A stretch of 64,000 bases of DNA from Pachyseris speciosa (lineage: Eukaryota; Cnidaria; Anthozoa; Scleractinia; Pachyseridae), in NCBI GenBank assembly GCA_016490735.1, contig JAEMWC010000216.1:445001-509000 (forward strand). The letters run 5' to 3'. Positions within the stretch are counted from its first letter, which is position 1, and the number at the start of each line of letters is the position of its first letter. Positions 35,418 through 46,599 of the stretch are shown in pieces. The notes below the pieces were generated by a model. The model saw only the letters and a list, made by a program, of their open reading frames with translations, was not told the origin of the DNA and did no database searches. The position numbers and the translations under genes are program-made.

Positions 35418-35463
35418 TTAGGTTCTGCTGTCAACCTTTGTAAAGGTTGACAGCAGAACCTAA
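35418..35463. repeat. 46-bp near-perfect palindrome
   Basis: TTAGGTTCTGCTGTCAACC at the left is the exact complement of the right side, with only the two central bases unpaired. Nothing else marks it. Confidence 0.9.
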
Positions 35464-35474
35464 CAACAAGCAAT

Positions 35475-35625
35475 GTTGATTTTTAATGTTCATTTTCGAT
35501 GTTGATTTTCAATGTTGTTTTTTGACAATGATTTTTCTTCTTTTTTCTTTTTTTTTTTATTATATTTTTTTCAAAATATTTTTAGTGCTTAAATTCTTTT
35601 TCTTTTTTTTTTTACTTTTTAATTT
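35475..35625 (-). repeat. Simple-sequence 3' region of an RLE-type LINE
   Basis: Near 35,475-35,520 there are imperfect AATGTTGATTTT units, followed by T-rich sequence. On the minus strand these lie just after the LINE coding remnant and probably form its 3' untranslated tail. Confidence 0.45.
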
Positions 35626-35626
35626 G

Positions 35627-36660
35627 TCAACAAATATTTTTTAACTTTATATTATTAATTTTTATTACAAAATTATTTTTCTCGCTTTTTTTTCGATTTT
35701 GATTGCTTATATTTTTCGTTTCTTTCCATTTTTTATTCTTTTCTCCCCCAAAACTTATATATTTTACTATGATAATGCTGGGCCACCATACAAGGGAGGG
35801 GTTTGATTTGACGGACGGAAACTTTCTCAGTATGTGCGCCTTTACTCGGAGGACGATCTTTTGCAGCTCGTTAATGTTGCTAGTTCCGGGGATCTTTCCT
35901 AAATTCTGGTCCATTCCCTCTCTAATAAGTCCCGGCGCACCAACAATAACCGGCACGGTCTCTGTCCTCATTCCCCACATTCTCGTGGTTTCAATCTCAA
36001 GATCTTTGCATTTTGAAAGCTTTTCAATAACTTTCGTTGAGGTGTTTCGGTCGGACGGTACTGATACATCTATAAGTTTGCAACACCGGTTGGCATGGTC
36101 CTTGATCACTATATCGGGCTTGTTCGCTGAGAGTTCCCTATCCGTATGTATCTACATATCCCAGAGAATTGTGACTTCTTCATTTTCGGTAACCGTCTCG
36201 GGCTTGTGTTCATACCACCTCTCTGGGACTTCAATACTGTGATGCTGGCACGCTTTCCAATGGATATATATAGCTGCCCTATTGTGCCTCTCTAGATAGT
36301 CAGTTTTTGCAAGTTCGGGACAGCCAGATATGATGTGGTCTACTGCTTCGTCATGCTTGTGGCATATCCTGCACAGTGGACTGGTGCCGTCCTTCACAAT
36401 CTTTGCAAAATAAGACTTGGTAGGAAGGCTCTGGTCCTCGGCTGCAATTATCAGTCCCTCTGTCTCAGCCTTCAGTCCTGCACTTCTGAGCCACTGGTTG
36501 GTTTTACAATCGTCAACATCTGCTTCCCTTATTCTTTTGGGTATCTTCCGTGAAGTTCTTTTTCTTCCCACTGCTTCACTTCTTTATCTTGGGCCTGTTG
36601 CTTTACCTTCTGTTTTACTCTCCTAGCAAACTTAGTAATTCGTTCATTTGCTGCCCTATC
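35627..36660 (-). pseudogene. Non-LTR retrotransposon C-terminus, zinc knuckle plus RLE-like endonuclease
   Basis: On the minus strand the sequence reads through a basic stretch, then RICHKHDEAVDHIISGCP (a CCHC knuckle with LAKTDYLERHN after it), then KPDIVIKDH and CKLIDVSVPSDRN. These resemble the P-D...D motif of the restriction-like endonuclease in R2-type LINEs. An in-frame TAG near 36,151 (after TILWDM, a CAG-to-TAG type change) and a frame change near 36,571 break it. RT is absent. Clade is uncertain. Confidence 0.75.
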
Positions 36661-36661
36661 G

Positions 36662-36701
<40 letters not shown>
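36662..36701. repeat. (ATT)n microsatellite
   Basis: About 13 ATT units lie at the upstream edge of the LINE fragment on the minus strand. Confidence 0.95.
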
Positions 36702-36785
36702 GGGCATTTCACAGAGGATGCATGAATCAGCTGACGTACGTACGTACGGTGACCAAAACCAAATTTTCTCGAACAGATCAGTTTA

Positions 36786-37230
36786 CATATTTTCTTAATC
36801 ATGGTGCTCCGCTAGGAGGCCCTTCGAGCCGCCGGATCTCCGCTATTAAGCCCCCTGGTGGGGGGAGAGGGCAGGGCTTATTTAATTTCAGGCCTTATTA
36901 ACGCGGGGCCTTATTAGAGAGGGGATCTTTATAGAGAGAGAGAGGGGGGAGGGGCTTAAGCACGCCGTTTTCGTCTTAAAATAGTTTTTGTACAAAAGTC
37001 AAACAACTGCAGTGAAACTCTATTATGTAATAAAGAGCAGTAAACAGGATTATGTGTTTGAGTGTATATCTGTTTGAAAAAAAAAACTGGGCCGCTTGAA
37101 GTGGATTTCGCAAGAGGGAGAAGGAGGGACTAATTGCAAAATTTCATATCCCAGGAGGGGGAGGGGAGGGGAGTTATTAGAGATGTCGAGTTAAGATAGA
37201 CGGGGGGCTTAATAGAGCGTTTATGGTTGG
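36786..37230. repeat. G-rich degenerate repeat
   Basis: Recurring GGGGCTTA.TA.AG.GGGG words (36,840-36,960 and 37,140-37,215) separated by ordinary sequence. No coding content. Confidence 0.5.
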
Positions 37231-37328
37231 CATGTCGTCGCGGTTGGGTTTTTGGCTTTTTTGATTTGCCTTCTGCACTCGTTCCCTCGATAACGCTTCT
37301 TGGTGTCCTTTTTTTTTTTTTAACTAAG

Positions 37329-37433
37329 CGTGTGATTCCAATCCCTGTTTGAATGGAGGGACTTGCTACGAAGAAGTGGGAGGAAACTACAGTTGCGCAT
37401 GCTCAGTTGATTGGAAGGGAGACAGATGCGAAG
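37329..37433 (+). CDS. Exon 3: EGF-like domain 1
   Basis: After a T-run and AACTAAG, the exon encodes CDSNPCLNGGTCYEEVGGNY followed by SCACSVDWKGDRCE: six cysteines in the EGF spacing C-x4-C-x5-C-x9-C-x1-C-x8-C. The donor is GAAG/GTAAGG. It is 105 nt, phase 1-1, so it can be shuffled or skipped without a frame change. It lies 13.5 kb after exon 2 and joins exon 4 cleanly. EGF modules are extracellular, disulphide-bonded spacers or binding units. Confidence 0.85.
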
Positions 37434-37938
37434 GTAAGGCAGATATCTTTCATTAACTTTTTTGTAAAGCATTTTGATGTCGACGTAGAGATATCAGTCG
37501 CTCAGTAACGGCACACTTCCTTCAGCGCTGTTGCAAAAGTAGCAACACACTAGAAAGATTTACAGCTGAAAAGATGGAATTTGTGCGAAACGGTTAATTT
37601 GGATGTCAAACCCCATTTCGCCTGATAGCAGTTCCTATTGCCACATTGGAGGAGGGTGCGTTGTAACTTGCCCCTTCCGGCTCAAAAGCAACTTTTAAGC
37701 AAGAAAGTTGTTAGTTAACTTTAGACAAGTGGCATGAAGGACAGCAATTTATGACTGAATCATTTAGATAACTTAAAATTCTAATATATATGACTGGATT
37801 TGCGAAGAAAGAGTAAGGCTAAAGCTCAACCTTTTTGCTTCCGACAAACCCGAAAATCACACAAGGGCAGGAAAAGGAAATGAATAATAGAGAGGACGAG
37901 GTAAAGGAACGTTTTTTGTTTTTGTTTTTCGGATCCGC
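37434..37938 (+). other. Intron 3, first part: nothing recognised
   Basis: No repeat boundary or domain visible before the inverted duplication. Confidence 0.4.
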
Positions 37939-38268
37939 TATGGCAAGTCGTTTGTAGCAAAATTTAATCCTTTTAATATATCTTTAATCCACCAAATATT
38001 GGTTTAATTTAAACTAATGAAAAATTCATTCAATTCATAATTCACCAAATATTGGTTTAATTTAAACCACTGAAAAAGCATTCAATCTAATCGTAAATAT
38101 AAATTTTTATTCGATTGAATCTTTTGATTTTTATCATTTAATCCAATACCATGAGTTTTGATTCAAACCTCTTTCCGGTTTTATCCAATCTTCCTGGGCC
38201 GAGCGCGGCCAAGAGAAACCAGCGTAGGTTGAGTATGAGAGAGTACACAGATTTTTTGTAGCGACAAC

Positions 38269-38469
38269 ATGACGAGCGAAGAAGATCTTGATTTAGAAAA
38301 AGACTCACCGAAGTTTCTTGCAGAAGTTTTAGATAAAACCGAGAAACTTTTGCAACGTTATCTTGACGCGGAAACTGCAGAAGAGCATGCTGAAGTTATT
38401 GATGAAACTATTAGTTTGGTTAGGTTTAACATATTTCATCAGTATCATCACTGCATGCTTTCTTTATAA
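38269..38469 (+). CDS. Unknown acidic coding segment, left arm
   Basis: The frame begins MTSEEDLDLEKDSPKFLAEV and continues LDKTEKLLQRYLDAETAEEH. I do not recognise a domain. The same sequence occurs in the right arm on the opposite strand with about 20% protein differences, so coding may once have been under constraint. Downstream (38,490-38,900) coding-like sequence continues in changed frames, including SLQRALDHVRNMIRNSTVTS and RRPNRLERLRATTP. It may be the 5' exon of a transposon-borne gene. Confidence 0.45.
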   Translation: MTSEEDLDLEKDSPKFLAEVLDKTEKLLQRYLDAETAEEHAEVIDETISLVRFNIFHQYHHCMLSL

Positions 38470-38904
38470 AGACACTCGAATCCTTCTTTCATTTTCACGT
38501 ACAAGAGTCCTTGCCCGGCCAGTATCTTCACCACAGAGAAGCGTTGGGGGACATCCCAAAAAACGGCAGTGAAGGCAACTATGATGGAGAGAGCAGAAGA
38601 CTAAACGTGAAGATTAAACGTGTAGCTCAAATGTTAGAAAATGAGTTGAAGATCCTTCGGGAAACAGCATCGACGGCAAATCCCTAGAGGCAACAGGCTT
38701 CAGGTTCCAACAATCAGGCTTCAAGTCCCAATACTACCTCAGGCTTTAAGTTCCAATCTTTACAGAGAGCACTAGATCATGTTAGAAACATGATCAGAAA
38801 CAGTACAGTTACTAGTGGGAGCATTCGTCGTCCGAATCGGTTAGAGAGGTTACGAGCTACTACCCCATTTCACAATCAAAGTAATGAAGTAACGAAGCAA
38901 AAAA

Positions 38905-39150
38905 AGGTACTGTGAAGTGAAGTGAACACCTTTATTTAAACAGGGTAGTCTCTTCAGGACATACATACAAAAAACTCGCAATCAATTGGAGCCCTGACAA
39001 ATAAAGAGTAAGAAATTTAAGAAAAAAAAGTTAGAATAATAGCCTACAAAACTAATATAGCAAAAAGAGTAAAATTACTTTGACAATCTATTAAAAATTA
39101 CACAACCACTGTAAAGAAGAAGCTGAAGGAGCTAGAATTTGCTTTACTGT
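38905..39150 (-). mobile_element. LINE 3' tail in minus orientation
   Basis: The + strand reads GTGAAGTGAAGTGAACACCT then TTTATTTAAACAGGGTAG. On the minus strand this is an AATAAAGGTGTT segment followed by (TTCAC)n, the usual 3' end of a CR1/L2-like element. It lies in the centre of the inverted duplication. Confidence 0.55.
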
Positions 39151-39199
39151 AAGTGCTTCTGTGATTCGAGCGCCGAAGATCTCGGCGAAGAGCCATCAC

Positions 39200-39685
39200 T
39201 TAAAATGGGACTCGGTCATTGCTAATGGTATGAAAATGCTGGACGAGGAAGGACGATGAAGAGTCTGTCAGAAATGCTATCATGGCATCAAGGAATCTGT
39301 CGGCAAGAAAATGCCCATCATACGAGCAAACGAATTCGAGGCTTGAGCTTGGTCCTGACAGAGTATAATTACTCTTTGCTGTGATAAAGAAAATGGCTGA
39401 GCAAGGATGGACTCTTGTGCGTAAATGAAGTAAGCAGTGATGATTCTGATGGGATATTTTAAACCTTGCCAAACTAATAGTTTGATCAAGAACTTCAGCA
39501 TGCGCTTCTGTAGTTTCTGCGTAAAAACTACCTTGCAAAAGGTTCTCTGTTTTATCTAAAACCTCTGCAAGAAACTTCGGTGAGTCTTTTTCTAAATCAA
39601 GATCTTCGCTCGCAATGTTGTCGCTACAAAAAAAAAACTGTGTACTCTCTCGTACTAAACCTACTCTGGTTTCCCTTGGCCGCAC
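39200..39685 (-). pseudogene. Unknown acidic coding segment, right arm
   Basis: The 161-codon frame contains ASEDLDLEKDSPKFLAEVLD and LDKTENLLQ. These match the left-arm protein, but the left copy's ATG is ATT here, and the frame extends upstream into non-homologous codons. The C-terminal part (SSLEFVCSYDGHFLADRFLD, then AMIAFLTDSSSSFLV) has no counterpart in the left arm. No known family is assigned. Confidence 0.45.
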
Positions 39686-39972
39686 TCGGCCCGGGAAGAT
39701 TAAATAAAACTAGGAAGGGTTTAAACACAAATTTCAAGGTTTCAATTGAATCAAAACTCAAGGTATTAGGTCAAATGATGAAAATCAAAAGATTTAATTG
39801 AATGAAAATTTATATTTACGATTAGATTAAATGAATTTTCAGTGGTTTAAATTAAACCAATATTGGTGGATTATGGATTGAATGAATTTTTCACTAGTTT
39901 AAATTAAACCAATATGTGGTGGATTAAACATATATAGCAAGGATTAAATTTTTCTATAAACGGCTTGCCATA

Positions 39973-40919
39973 ATGCGCACGACCAAGGCAATTGTTTTCT
40001 TCAAGTAATTTTGTGCCCCCCAAAAATGATAACCTGCAGGAAAAGCGAAGAGAGATTAAAATCCAGATGCACCATTGGATATCAAACTGTTTTGAAAAAT
40101 CAAACAAACAAACAACAACAGCAAACAAACAAAGGTTTTGAGTTTAAACTACTTCTAGATGAAAGCGTAAAAGAACTCATGGCGGGTCAAAAACGACAAA
40201 ACAACGTGCGATACAAATGTTTTTTCGAAGTTTCTTGGAGAAGGTGGAGAAATTAGAACATACCTCGTGGCTAGCTAAACAAATTCCTAAGTAATTGTGA
40301 AAAGAGAAAGAGTAAAAACCTGATGGCTTAGATCAGATAATAGTCGGTCGGAACACAGAGCCTTATAATAATAAAATTTCACCCCGAATCGGTTCTTGCT
40401 AAAGCAGGTAGAAACCCCAAACTGCCTTGATAGTTTTAAGGTTACTTCCCATGTCCACCGAGGAAGCGTCTAAAATTAGAGATTGTCATAGGTAAACGAT
40501 CATCCAGTTACACTGCAACGAAAACAGCGCCACTACAACCTCCCAAACCACACGAGCACTCCTTTCGCACACCCGTACACTATGAAATTAGCAAGATCAC
40601 ATTTTCAAAGACTTTCTTTTTGGCATTTCCTATATTAAGCCCATTGATACAAAATGGAGAACATATGGTACAATGTTATTTCGAGTGCGTGAAATTTCAC
40701 TTTGGCTTACGTGGGAGGGGTGAAAAACGTAAGGTGACGCCATAACAACAAATTTTCGCATCGATACACTCCCATATTTTCTTACGCGCGGTGCTCAGCT
40801 AGCGTAACGCTCGGCGTATATACCTTCGTGTATGCTAGCACTCTTGGGAAAGATGTTAAGGAGAGATGTTTGTATATACTACACGAACTCCATCAAGGTA
40901 ATATCTTTGTAGCTTTGAC
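39973..40919 (+). other. Intron 3: nothing recognised
   Basis: A CAAA-rich stretch lies at 40,100-40,135. I see no domain. Confidence 0.4.
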
Positions 40920-41261
40920 GCACTTTCAGTTTACAAACTAGAACTAAGAGTACAATCAGCCGAGACTCGCATTCAAGTCTTCGTAGACAATGATAAATTT
41001 TTACTTAGTTATCGTAGTTTTAAATCTCGAGCAGCACTTGGCGATAGGTCCTTTAGTTGAGAGGCTTCTAAGCTCTAGAATGCGCTACCATTTGACGTCA
41101 GAAGCGCCAAGTCTGTTGATGTTTTTATTACAAGGCTATAAAGTAACTTAACACAACTTTTTTTTATCCGAAGACGCTAGATATATCTAGCTTGCCATAT
41201 CAGGTCTTTGCGCTCTTCGATATGCTTCCAAGAGCACAACTCTTCAATCATTATCATTATC

Positions 41262-41308
<47 letters not shown>

Positions 41309-41310
41309 TA
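40920..41310 (+). pseudogene. LINE ORF2 C-terminal remnant and (CATT)n/(ATT)n tail
   Basis: Translated in pieces, 41,030-41,150 gives ALGDRSFS, EASKL-NALPFDVRSAKSVD and VFITRL, the ending of CR1/L2-group ORF2 proteins, with stops replacing W and other codons. It ends in a CATTAT/ATT tandem tail at 41,245-41,311. Heavily decayed. Confidence 0.7.
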
Positions 41311-41399
41311 TTTATGAGCAGTTGATAGACGTATGGATGCTAAAATAGAACAACATAGGGCGTACAGCGTAACCTACGCAGTCTGAAGGAACTATTAAA

Positions 41400-41560
41400 A
41401 GAAAACTACTAAAATAAATATACTACTATATAGATATATATTATATTAAAAAATATAAATATAATATATAAACTATATAATATTTATAAATATAAATATA
41501 CATATTATTATTATTATAATAATAATAATTATTATTATTATTATTATTCATTACATCAGA
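41400..41560. repeat. AT-rich low-complexity sequence
   Basis: TATAAATAT words and (ATT)n tracts with no other information. Confidence 0.8.
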
Positions 41561-41697
41561 TTTTAACAAGACACGAATTTCCAAACAATTATTCAGTTTT
41601 CAAGTAACGAGATATTATACTGCTATTTTAATGGAAAAGAGCGAGTATGAACAACAGTTAAACCTCATAAACTGTACGTACATATTTTGACTTTTAG

Positions 41698-42029
41698 TGT
41701 GCAACAAAGCTCTTGGTATGGAGAGCGGGAAAATCCCTGACGACAAAATCACAGCTTCTTCGGTTGATTACGGGCGTGACGCTCCACAGGGATGACTGAA
41801 CTTGGAAGTAGCCCCGGGAGTTGCAGCAGGATGGTCAACACCCAAAAAGAATACCAATCAGTGGCTTCAAGTTGACCTGGACAAGCCCACAAATGTAACA
41901 GGAATATCAACACAAGGAGGAACTAACCTCTACAACAAAACCAAGTGGGTTACAAAGTACAAAGTGAAGTACAGTAACGATTGTGTAAACTTCAAGCACT
42001 ACAAAGGAAGAGGGCAAAGCGAGGCCAAG
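41698..42029 (+). CDS. Exon 4: F5/8 type C (discoidin) domain, first part, with in-frame TGA
   Basis: After CTTTTAG the exon encodes CNKALGMESGKIPDDKITAS, the standard start of a discoidin domain. The conserved GWSTPKKNTNQWLQVDLDKP, TNVTGISTQGG and KVKYSNDCVNFKHYKG follow. It enters in phase 1 and ends GCCAAG/GTGAGA in phase 0. Codon 143 of the model (41,793-41,795) is TGA between DAPQG and LNLEV, where family members normally have an arginine. One CGA-to-TGA transition explains it. All else is intact, so this is either a recent null allele, an error, or recoding. Discoidin domains bind carbohydrate, lipid or collagen-type ligands. Confidence 0.85.
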
Positions 42030-43009
42030 GTGAGATACGACTCAACGATATGATGAAATATTTTGAAAACGTTTGTGTTTTTGAATAACAAGTATGACTT
42101 CGATGGGAATGGAGCATGTGAACTCAAATTATGTTTCCGTTACTCTAACTCCCGATTAACTTATAAGTTAATCGGGAGTTCAGTTATCCAAGGATGTCCT
42201 TTGAGTTTACGATTGTCAGTTGTTGCTGTAGCTGTTGTCATTATAATCGTTACTTTTCTCTTACCCATGTCTTGATTTTGCATAAGTAAGACACATTTCA
42301 TCTTGTAAAATAAGAACACTGGCTTGTATTCTATATGGAACCTATATAAACCACAAGGCTCACACAAAGGTAAACATGCGCATACAATACCTGTCATCAG
42401 ATCTTTCCAGAGTTTCCTATATGTTTCAGACCGTCTGAGAGCAATTAATATTCAAGCTTTTGGATAGACTTTTATTTCATTTAGAGCAGAAGGTGCTTGA
42501 CTACATTGTGGGAAAATGCAAATCCAGCTCTACATTTTGAGTTTTATACCCAATACGTTGCAGCAAACCGTAACAGCATTGAAATGTCTACTTATTCAGA
42601 TAAAGACTGTTTTCTTTTTGTATTGAGTTTGTCTTCAATGGTTTTTAAATAAGAACCCGTTTCAATTTTAATACAATAATTTTCCTCTACTTTTTAATAA
42701 GCTGGGTTCTTTTACGTGGACTGTTTTCAGGATTGGTGATTGCAAATAGAAAAAAGTTAATCGTGTTTTTTTTATTTGCTAAGTTTCAATTTTGTTTTCT
42801 TTTATTTGTTTGTTTTGTTTTTATGGAAAATTGATGAGTTTTGTACTGCCACCCGCGAAAATGTCAGAAAAATGCGAAAACTACACACAGAGAGAATAAC
42901 TTTAGACACTGACACTGGTTTTTAAAATTGTTTTCGAACGGATGAGAACAAATATTGTTTCCAATTCCTTCGTTAACAAGCAGTTAATATCAGCTTAATG
43001 TGACTTCCC
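42030..43009 (+). other. Intron 4, first part: nothing but a palindrome
   Basis: No coding domain. A perfect palindrome is listed separately. Confidence 0.5.
42147..42180. repeat. 34-bp perfect palindrome
   Basis: AACTCCCGATTAACTTA is followed at once by its exact complement, with no spacer and no mismatch. Confidence 0.95.
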
Positions 43010-43013
43010 TTAA

Positions 43014-43374
43014 AGGGGCATAGTCACGCAATTTGGATAAACTCAAAGATGTGTTTGCAACAGTAAAATGTTGCAAAGGTTTTGCAGTTTTCCCTCGAAG
43101 TACATAACACGTGTACTGAAACTATTTGAGAGTGTCTATGGCCACCAATGACGAGGCTGAAATAGATTACAACTTGAAAAGAAAAGTAAGGTTCGGTCAA
43201 CGTTTTCAAGTTTTGTCATTGTGCCCTAGAAAAATCTATGTAAAATAATCCTACTTTCGTTTCTTCCAAGAAATGATTTGAAATCAACCTTTTCGTGTTA
43301 CTCAGCCTGTTCATGTAATAGAAAAAGTACAAATTTGTACAAACTTATAACAGGAATTCCCGTGACAGTACCCC
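43014..43374. mobile_element. 361-bp MITE with TTAA flanks
   Basis: TTAA lies at 43,010-43,013 and 43,375-43,378. The left end AGGGGCATAGTCACG pairs imperfectly with the complement of the right end CGTGACAGTACCCC. No coding content. The TTAA target suggests a piggyBac- or Kolobok-type parent, which is inference. Confidence 0.6.
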
Positions 43375-43379
43375 TTAAA

Positions 43380-44300
43380 TGGAACTGTGCAACACCAGGT
43401 TCAGTGAGTCCCCTTAATACTACAAACACTGGGTGTCCAGGGCCAAAATAAACATGTTTTTGGCAGTACATGTACTTGTTTAACAGGGTTTCTCAACACC
43501 TTAAAATGGCGACTTGGCAGGAGAACCAAGATATCCACGCAACCTCTTCCCCTACACTCCTTGAAATAAAGAAAATTTCCCGAGATACCTACAGCGCATC
43601 CTTAACCTCCAAAGTACGGAAAGACACTTACCATTATATTTTTCAAATCTGTTCTGTATAGTCCCATCATTAATAACGAATTCAGCAAATGTGGAAGCGA
43701 AATAGCACTTATCTGTTTCCTTCTTCAAGCGAATTCTAAAGAAAACAAAACAGGTTAAAATATTTAAGATAGTACGCGCGCACTCATTGGTCAAGAGGTG
43801 TGTTTAGATGAGAGTATGTAATTACGATTGTGACGTCACACTCTCTATGTTTCCCGGTACAATTTGAAAACATTTCAAAGCTTTTGCAAGACTCTTAAGG
43901 GATAAATTTCATGTAAAAATATTAAGGAAATGGAGAAGAAATTGCCAAATTTCGATTTGGGGTTTAGCTATCTCTGCTCCCGTGAACCCGAGGAAAATAA
44001 GCAAAAGAGAAACCACAGCGTTTGGCCTGCCTCGATGATCGTGAGTTAGACGACCTCGTTGAGGGAGCTCAAGCGAATTAAAACGACAAAATATGCAACA
44101 AAATACGCAGTAAACGTTTAGCAAGGTAATTTTTGCATTAATATAGTACTACAATAAAATTCTCTATAATACACTCTTTATTAAAAAAAATGTACACAAA
44201 AACACGCAGGGCAGTAGCAAGCCTTAAGAAACTGGAGGAGCACAGAGTTTTAAGTAAGCTTGTTGCCGTCAAAAAGTGCGGGTTTTGGCCTCTGTATCTT
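43380..44300 (+). other. Intron 4: nothing recognised
   Basis: No domain or clear repeat edge. A possible left end of the hAT element (CAGGGCAGTAGCAAGCC) lies at about 44,206, unproven. Confidence 0.4.
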
Positions 44301-44308
44301 GAGACCAC

Positions 44309-46593
44309 TTAATGTTTCTTCACCTGCAGCCTTTCATCATAATGATTTCGTAGTCGTTTTAGACTGTGAGTTGTCTTAGAGGCAAACATAGACTTCGTCG
44401 GGAGGTCGTATTGTGAAAACTCCCTAAACAAATGCTTGCGCTGCTGGTTGTCTTCCATTAATAAACTGGTGACTTCAACTGTGTCCATATCATTCTGCAA
44501 GTCCTTGTGGGCATGCAGAAGCAAAAGGTGGTTAAGCCTGGCCTCTCGTGTGGTTGAACGCAGGTAGGTCTTAACCCGCTTTAAAGCAGAGAAAGAGTGC
44601 TCACTGACAGCGTTGGTAGCTGGCATGCGACAAACACAAGCTTGCCAAGTGTGCAAATCTCACTAAGTAGGAGCTTACGAGCATTTGCAGGAGATCAGCA
44701 ATGTCAAATCGGGAGATGTCGAACCCCACTGACTGCACCATGGCTGGAAGAAGGGACAACTAGGGTTCTAGCTTGTACCGCTGCAGGTCAGTATCCCCGT
44801 ATACAGCCATCACTTTCGTTAGTTCGTCTTTGTGGTCTTTGCCTGCTATGGCCTTCAGAAGAAGTTCCTGTATACTTTGGTAGACCTTGAAGTTCCTCTG
44901 GTTAAATCTAGTTCGAAGACATTCTATCGTCACATCATTTGGTGAATAATACATGTGGCGGAAATGCTCCTTTGGTGTAGAAAGGAAATAATGTGTGCCT
45001 CTGTCTCCTAATTCTGTCCGCGCTGGAGCTCGTCGTTTTCTTGGCAGCTGTAGCTCGGCGACTCCATTCACCTCGCTTTTCTTCTTTAACAACCTCGTCC
45101 AAAACAAATCAAACGCGGCTTCATTTCTATCCGTTGATAGAGTCTTGCATACGTCCTCAGCTAGTCGCTGTCCTTAGGTCGCTGACATGGTGGAGTCTTG
45201 CAATGCGCGGCTCAAATTGTCAGTCTGCTTCAAGAAAAACTCTCCTAACGTGCACCCAAAGTAGAATGGAAAAGTTGTCATCATCCCTTGCAATCCTCGT
45301 ATTCGTGCCTTCATCTCCGTGTCTTTGCAAACCTCGAGTGACCACTCCAACAACTCCATGAGCTCCATATGGTTGTTCAGAACCACCGCTAACAAATCTC
45401 CGCGTACAGTCCGCCTTGTTGGGCAGAAATCATGGTCTCTTCTTGACTCATTTTGAGTTTAGGCCCTAATCTTATCCAGCTTTGTATTTCTCTGAGGCGA
45501 CTTTTTCACTAGCCTCGCGATCTCTTACAGTCTCAAGAGAGTCGCTTATGCACTTTACTAATTTGATTGCGTCAGCGACAGCCAAGTTCAGCGTATGTCC
45601 ATAGCAATGGGTGTAAAGACATTTGCTATTCAGGGCCTTTATTTTTCTTGCTTATCCATTTTTTTCCTTAGCCATGGTGAAGGCACCATCGTAACATTGA
45701 CCGGGTGCATTTTCGATGCGTATGTGCATGCTAGTTAGAGCGTTTTTCAGTACTGTTACAACGTGGTCAGCGGTTGTTCTCTCCATGGGATACATACCTA
45801 TGGAGTCTCCATGAACTCCGAAGTTCTCATCAATCCAGCGAATGCACACACCTAACTGTTCTATGTTGGTAATATCCGCTGTCTCGTCTGCCATGACGCT
45901 AAATAAAATAGCGTTCTGTATGTTCTCGGATATTTCGCGCAGCATGTGTCGAGCAATCACCTCCAGTAACTCATTTTGTTTGTCTGGAGAGGTGTATTTA
46001 TCGTCTTTGCGCCTTAACCAGTCCAGAATTTCAGGGTTGTCTTGGGCAGGCAGTTTCAGCATCTGGTAGAAATTAGAATTTTCCTCGCTTCCTGTTTCTA
46101 AGTTCCAGTCACCCCTCAACGGCAAAGATTGTTTCGCCAAGTAACGTATGTTGGCTAAAATCGTCAGCAACACGTTGCGATTTTTCATTTATTTTCGGCA
46201 TGCTGACTACGCAACATCTCGCCTACATCATTCTTTATCTGTGTTTCCTTAAGAGATCATGTTGCTTGCCACGGCTTTGGTACAGGTATGGCAAAATACA
46301 GCATCCATACTTTCATTGTAGTGTAGCCATGGATAGCGATCAAACCATCCAGACCGGAAGGACCTGTTCCAGTTACCATAGGACTTGGAAGGAAATGATA
46401 AATTTATAGGCTGATTTGGTTTATCTCCTACCTGATGTAACTGGAAGTGGGAACAATCTGCTTCAACGGACTCAACAGCAGCATAATTCTTGCTGCTTTC
46501 AGAACTATCCTCCGGTACGTCTGCAGTGCAAGACTCCTCTACAATAACGTTCTCATCCCCGATTTTCCCGTTAGTACTATCTTGAGGCCTCAC
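44309..46593 (-). pseudogene. Decayed hAT transposase (ZMYM1-like type)
   Basis: Read on the minus strand, five broken frames follow the order of one protein. At 46,593-46,249 there is a TTF-type zinc finger (SGWFDRYPWLHY, AVFCHTCTKAV). At 46,188-45,652 there is a DUF4371-type region (FSVMADETADITNIEQLGVC, GQCYDGAFTMA). At 45,395-45,174 and 45,107-44,760 lies the alpha-helical insertion. At 44,656-44,309 is the hAT C-terminal dimerisation motif (SEHSFSALKRVKTYLRST, ARLNHLLLLHAHKD). At least four frame breaks and several stops make it inactive. It is antisense to the host gene. Terminal repeats and the 8-bp duplication were not resolved. Confidence 0.9.
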
Positions 46594-46599
46594 CCAGGA

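Larger units (their letters stand above)
37939..39972. mobile_element. 2.03-kb element with about 530-bp inverted arms
   Basis: The left arm (about 37,939-38,480) and right arm (about 39,420-39,972) are inverted copies, from TATGGCAAG(T/C)CGTTT inward through a block of repeated CCA.TATTGGTTTAATTTAAAC and into the same coding segment. TA may be the target duplication, but flanks do not prove it. This could be a fold-back transposon or two head-to-head copies of a transposon 5' end. The centre holds coding-like sequence plus a LINE tail. Confidence 0.65.
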
